Made by a program: the position numbers and the translations under genes
Assembly: GCA_019057975.1 (NCBI GenBank)
Contig: JAHLWJ010000061.1
Location: forward strand, 1-17,868
Reading direction: 5' to 3'
DNA: 17,868 nt
Origin: Promethearchaeota archaeon
GTDB taxonomy: Archaea; Asgardarchaeota; Lokiarchaeia; Sigynarchaeales; SOKP01
Shown here: positions 14,994 through 17,868 of the stretch, piece by piece
Numbering within the stretch: position 1 is the first letter of the stretch
Layout: each line of letters opens with the position of its first letter
Notes under the pieces: model-generated
Told to the model about the DNA's origin: nothing
Database searches by the model: none
The model's input: only the letters and a program-made list of their open reading frames with translations

Positions 14994-15017
14994 GCTATCT
15001 ATTTCTATTTAAATCCC

Positions 15018-15044
15018 GATAATATAGGTTTTTTCTATATTATC
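15018..15044 (+). terminator. AT-rich hairpin with GTTTTTT loop
   Basis: GATAATATAG (15018-15027) and CTATATTATC (15035-15044) form a perfect ten-base stem with a seven-base loop. It lies 25 bases after the TGA of the first V4R-like gene and before the promoter of the second. It may terminate or stabilise the first transcript. No T-run follows, so it is not a textbook intrinsic terminator. Confidence 0.45.
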
Positions 15045-15138
15045 AAATAAATATTTTCCACATAAAGTATTAAATACTCTAAAATTGAGATTTATGTAAT
15101 ATATTCTCATTATTACTGTCAAGAAGGATTCTGAAATA

Positions 15139-15579
15139 ATGTCTAAAAATAGAGACGCTTTAAAGTTTTTTCAAGCATTTATCAATGAGATGATTGAAGT
15201 GGGAGGAGCAAATCTTCCAAAATCCATATCCGTTAGTCTAGGAGCAAAATTGGCTAAAATATTAAAGGAACGGGGAATCTCTAGTTTAGAAGATAGTCTA
15301 CAAAAAATTTATTCTGTGTTAAATGTTAAAACTAAAATTATTTCCATTGATAATAATACCCGAGAAATAACACTTAAATATCGCTCAAATTTTTGCCCTC
15401 TTGGTGGAAAATATAATCCTGATCGAGCAGAACTTATTCAAAAAACAATATGCATTCCATATACTAAAGCAATTTTGAATTCTCTAGATCCCGATACAAA
15501 ATATAAAATAGAGTTAATGGATTGTTTCCTTAAATCTAATAATAAAAGTTGTCAGTATATAATAAGGGTAAAAGATTAA
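15139..15579 (+). CDS. Four-cysteine V4R-like protein, copy 2
   Basis: This 146-residue protein begins at ATG 15139. It shares its whole length with the upstream copy: an N-terminal helix (RDALKFFQAFINEMIEVGGANLPKS), a second helix (GAKLAKIL), a strand pair ending in FCPLGG (C86), a CIPYTK segment (C105), and the C-terminal C129/C138 pair in DCFLKSNNKSCQYIIR. The last pair is reminiscent of V4R domains. Four conserved cysteines in two copies, while the rest drifts, suggest a metal or redox centre rather than chance. AGGA lies 11 bases upstream, with a TATA-like stretch further back, so it probably has its own promoter. Its stop codon is four bases from the 3' end of the convergent SRP RNA. 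Confidence 0.8.
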   Translation: MSKNRDALKFFQAFINEMIEVGGANLPKSISVSLGAKLAKILKERGISSLEDSLQKIYSVLNVKTKIISIDNNTREITLKYRSNFCPLGGKYNPDRAELIQKTICIPYTKAILNSLDPDTKYKIELMDCFLKSNNKSCQYIIRVKD

Positions 15580-15584
15580 AAACC

Positions 15585-15890
15585 CGAATCTTGACCTCAA
15601 TTCTATTGCTAAAACCAAATGCTACGCCTCTCCACACCCTTACTATAAAGCGTAAATACCTATAGTTACGAATGCTTCCTCCCGGACCTATTCGATTTTC
15701 TAATTACGAGCTTATATCTTTCCTTCAAAAGAAACCGCTCTGATACCTACCATTATAGGGAGCGCTTCGACGAGAACATAACGCTGGCTAACAATACTTA
15801 TGAAACCTTGAAACGGGCAATTTCCGCTATGAGGATACTACGGTCCGTCCAGCAATGGGACTTCAGACCACCCCAAAAGGTCCAAGTCAT
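15585..15890 (-). ncRNA. Archaeal signal recognition particle RNA (7S RNA)
   Basis: Read on the minus strand, this is SRP RNA, about 305 nt. The 5' Alu-type domain GGGGTGGTCTGAAGTCCC (15875-15858 region) parallels the GGUGG...UGUAGUCCC region of known 7S RNAs. The S-domain helix 8 segment AGGTCCGGGAGGAAGCA (15689-15673) has the invariant asymmetric loop and a GGGA (GNRA) tetraloop. The termini pair to form helix 1: CTTGGACCT near 15886 with AGGTCAAG near 15590, as expected for archaea. The RNA scaffolds SRP54 and SRP19 for co-translational targeting of membrane proteins. The ends are estimated from this pairing and from a T-run at 15578-15584; they could be off by several bases. Confidence 0.93.
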
Positions 15891-15906
15891 AAAATGAACT
15901 TAATAA

Positions 15907-15916
15907 TAAAAATATA
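15907..15916 (-). promoter_or_regulatory. TATA box of the SRP RNA gene
   Basis: On the minus strand TATATTTTTA lies about 22-25 bases upstream of the inferred 5' end of the SRP RNA, preceded by ACAA as a possible BRE. The spacing is right for archaeal TBP/TFB promoters. It lies between the SRP RNA and the stop codon of the 52-residue gene. Confidence 0.6.
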
Positions 15917-15933
15917 TTGTAATGAAACAATTA

Positions 15934-16092
15934 TTATTTCAATGCCGCTTCTTTATTTATTTTTCTCCTTAAGATTGAAATAAATTCTTTTGTATCAGGA
16001 AAAACATATACTAAGTCTTCTCCGTCATCTTCAACTACAATTTCTTTAGAAAATCTCCCATCAACTTTAGCTTTTAAATCGTTTAAAATCAT
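15934..16092 (-). CDS. Unannotated 52-residue acidic-basic small protein
   Basis: An ATG at 16092-16090 opens 52 codons ending with TAA 15936-15934. The sequence begins MILNDLKAKVDGRF, has a central acidic turn (VVEDDGEDLVYVFPDT) and a basic C-terminal helix (FISILRRKINKEAALK). The alternation of strand-like and helical stretches looks like a compact alpha/beta fold rather than random coding. I do not recognise a family. It lies just upstream of the SRP RNA on the same strand; its stop codon is about 44 bases before the SRP 5' end. A TTTTTTATATCTTTAA stretch close to the ATG suggests a leaderless transcript. Confidence 0.6.
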   Translation of the reverse strand: MILNDLKAKVDGRFSKEIVVEDDGEDLVYVFPDTKEFISILRRKINKEAALK

Positions 16093-16203
16093 AAATTAAA
16101 GATATAAAAAAAGCCTCAAAAATGCATATAGCATGGTGATGACACCAGAGTTATCAAATTAACGAAGTGTAAAAGAAAAATTATTTTAAGAAAAATAACA
16201 AAT

Positions 16204-17061
16204 TTAATTCACAAGAAGCCGATCTAGAAAAGTTTTAATCTGGTCATCAGCGGTTCGGCCATTGTTAAAAATATTTCTAAAGTATCCATTCAAATATAGT
16301 TTTATTTCCGAATTAAGATCTCGTATATCCACATAATTATATTTGCTTTTCAGCTTCTTACCATTGATCAAAGGTTTAATATGTTTTTCAATTCGGTTTA
16401 ACGTGAAACCTGTAACAGCTAGATTAACTTTTGCTTTATCATCATCAGATAATTCATAGTCGCTATGGATTGTTTTTTCTCTAATCTCATTCAATTCTAA
16501 TAGTATTTCTTCTAAATCTGCTGATAATTCTAATAATTTGATTTTATCTTCTAAATCCTTATCAACTTCTTCAGAAAATTGTGAATTGCAATAATTCTCT
16601 AAATTGGCATAAAATCGCACTAAGAGTTTAAATGTCTCCTTTATTTCATGCATATTTTCAAAGGCACTTAAATTTAAATTCTTTAATGAGGTTTCAATAG
16701 TGGATTTGACTTTTTCAGCAACATTTTGTAAATATTGCGAATAATCTTCAAACGGGAATCCAAAATAATAATTATTATATTTTTCTTTAATATCTTTAAC
16801 TAACGCACTCTGTGACTGAATCTTCTCTTTCTTCACAATTTCTTTTACAAACTTTAATACATAATTACAACTGGGGCAATATGTAATCCAAGAGCTCAAA
16901 ATTACTTCCGTTGGTTTTACCCCCATCGAGTTTATATACCCATTAAACCCTGATAAATTTTTACCGTCCGAACTGGAAAAAATTGCTTCTTCTGGATAAA
17001 ATGTTCTCGGAATGAATTTTGAATTACACACAGGACATTTTAGTTTCTCTTTTTGCTTCAT
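16204..17061 (-). CDS. DUF2225-like N-terminal zinc ribbon protein
   Basis: This 285-residue cytosolic protein has an N-terminal zinc ribbon, C9-x2-C12 (LKCPVCNSKF) and C62-x2-C65 (WITYCPSCNYVLKF), with a 49-residue insert. The CPVC ... W-x-x-CP-x-C-x-Y pattern recalls the DUF2225 family of bacterial and archaeal proteins. The remaining two thirds is helical and highly charged, with a leucine-rich central helix (DKIKLLELSADLEEILLELNEIRE) that may mediate dimerisation. No catalytic motif is visible. It starts at ATG 17061 in an AT-rich leader with no clear Shine-Dalgarno. Function is unknown. Confidence 0.65.
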   Translation of the reverse strand: MKQKEKLKCPVCNSKFIPRTFYPEEAIFSSSDGKNLSGFNGYINSMGVKPTEVILSSWITYCPSCNYVLKFVKEIVKKEKIQSQSALVKDIKEKYNNYYFGFPFEDYSQYLQNVAEKVKSTIETSLKNLNLSAFENMHEIKETFKLLVRFYANLENYCNSQFSEEVDKDLEDKIKLLELSADLEEILLELNEIREKTIHSDYELSDDDKAKVNLAVTGFTLNRIEKHIKPLINGKKLKSKYNYVDIRDLNSEIKLYLNGYFRNIFNNGRTADDQIKTFLDRLLVN

Positions 17062-17304
17062 AACTCGATTATCTACGTGTTTTAATTAAGAATAAATTAA
17101 CTTTAAAGACTCAATAATATGATATTTCGATTTGTTATATATACGGAAATAATATGTAGAAATTATAAGAAAGATACAATTTCTAAAAACTAAATTATTA
17201 ATTAAATAGCATAAGTAATATTTTAATCTCAAAATTTTAATAATATCATTGTTTAATTAGCAAATACTTATCCAATATTTATTTACAGATTTATAGAGTT
17301 TAAA

Positions 17305-17868
17305 ATGCCAGAAGAAATTACATATGTTGATGCAAAAACCCTTGAAAATTTTATGAGAGATGTTTTCATAGGGCTTGGAGTACCAGAAGAAGATGCAAAG
17401 ATTATTGCTGAAGTTCTCATTACTTCTGATTTAAGGGGAATTGAGTCTCACGGTATTCAAAGATGTAAAATGTATTATGATAGGATTAAAGCTGGGATTT
17501 ATGAAGTAAATACAAAAATAGATGTCATCAAGGAGGGTCCAACAACGGCGCTTTTGGATGGTAATTGTGGAATGGGGCACGTTATTGCATATAAAGCAAT
17601 GAAAATGGCGATTGAAAAAGCAAAGAAGTATGGTCTTGGAGCAGTAGCCGTGAAAAATTCAACTCATTTTGGAATTGCTGGATTCTATTCACTCATGGCA
17701 ATTAAGGAGGGAATGATTGGGCTAGCTGTGACGAATGCGCGACCTTCGATCCCTCCCACATTTGGTGTAGAGCCTATGTTAGGTACCAATCCATTGACAA
17801 TTGGAGCACCTACGGATGATCAATTCCCATTCCTAATTGATGCTGCAACTTCAATTATACAGAGAGGT
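17305..17868 (+). CDS. Malate/L-lactate/ureidoglycolate dehydrogenase (Ldh2 family), cut by the window end
   Basis: The first 188 residues of a NAD(P)-dependent oxidoreductase of the Ldh2 family, open at the window edge in frame. The N-terminal helical domain ends in LRGIESHGIQR (H49, the conserved SHG catalytic region). Next come DGNCGMGHVIAYKAM, VKNSTHFGIAGFYSLMA (H121) and the nucleotide-region GTNPLTIGAP. Family members reduce 2-oxoacids to malate, sulfolactate, ureidoglycolate or lactate. Substrate choice depends on residues beyond this edge or on fine differences, so I do not pick one. Sulfolactate dehydrogenase (coenzyme M synthesis) is an attractive alternative in an anaerobic archaeon but cannot be shown here. 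The full protein is expected to be about 330-360 residues. Confidence 0.93.
   Translation, partial: MPEEITYVDAKTLENFMRDVFIGLGVPEEDAKIIAEVLITSDLRGIESHGIQRCKMYYDRIKAGIYEVNTKIDVIKEGPTTALLDGNCGMGHVIAYKAMKMAIEKAKKYGLGAVAVKNSTHFGIAGFYSLMAIKEGMIGLAVTNARPSIPPTFGVEPMLGTNPLTIGAPTDDQFPFLIDAATSIIQRG

Noticed and set aside
14991..15057. Selenocysteine readthrough at the TGA of the first V4R-like gene
   Set aside because: The paralogue ends at nearly the same point, so TGA is a normal stop. The following 18 codons have no similarity to it.
1..17868. tRNA genes or CRISPR arrays
   Set aside because: No T-arm GGTTCRA signature with a paired acceptor stem was found on either strand, and no regularly spaced direct repeats are visible.

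Overview
This AT-rich window carries archaeal signatures: an archaeal-type uS10, an archaeal SRP (7S) RNA, TATA-like boxes close upstream of apparently leaderless genes, and GGTGA/GGAG Shine-Dalgarno sites before others. Several genes lean towards an Asgard (Lokiarchaeota-like) archaeon: a Bud23-like methyltransferase, a stand-alone RING/PHD-like zinc finger, a bactofilin-like protein, a PC4-like protein and many tiny genes. The lineage is inferred from protein character, not from a phylogenetic tree.

Layout. Bases 1-2640 hold an edge fragment and small or unrecognised genes: a possible SRPBCC-like protein, a 68-residue cross-brace zinc finger, a two-helix membrane peptide, a coiled-coil protein and a six-helix membrane protein. 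I see no gene in 68-305. Bases 2640-3396 look empty by ordinary ORF criteria but hold the most unusual locus: two tandem tiny ORFs, each interrupted by TGA at codon 21, each closed by a copy of one three-way-junction RNA element that overlaps or abuts its stop codon. Bases 3397-6425 hold a nucleotide-sugar dehydrogenase, a ferredoxin-type Fe-S protein and a single-domain response regulator. Bases 6562-8366 are a likely operon of a Bud23-like methyltransferase and a radical SAM enzyme. Then come uS10 (apparently starting at ATA), the bactofilin-like protein, a PC4-like protein, an inositol-monophosphatase-family enzyme, two convergent uroporphyrinogen-decarboxylase-family proteins and an alkyladenine DNA glycosylase. 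Bases 14438-15579 hold a tandem pair of four-cysteine V4R-like paralogues, the first probably starting at ATC. Bases 15585-17061 hold, on the minus strand, the SRP RNA, a 52-residue gene and a DUF2225-like zinc protein. The window ends inside an Ldh2-family dehydrogenase.

Working together. Most genes look like single transcription units or pairs. SRP RNA, uS10 and the Bud23-like enzyme belong to translation and protein targeting, but not to one operon. The 2800-3377 locus is the best candidate for something undescribed: a family of tiny UGA-recoded (possibly selenocysteine) proteins with a 3' RNA element that matches neither the classical archaeal nor the eukaryotic SECIS pattern as I can fold it. 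Nothing in the window shows the selenocysteine machinery itself, so this remains an inference.
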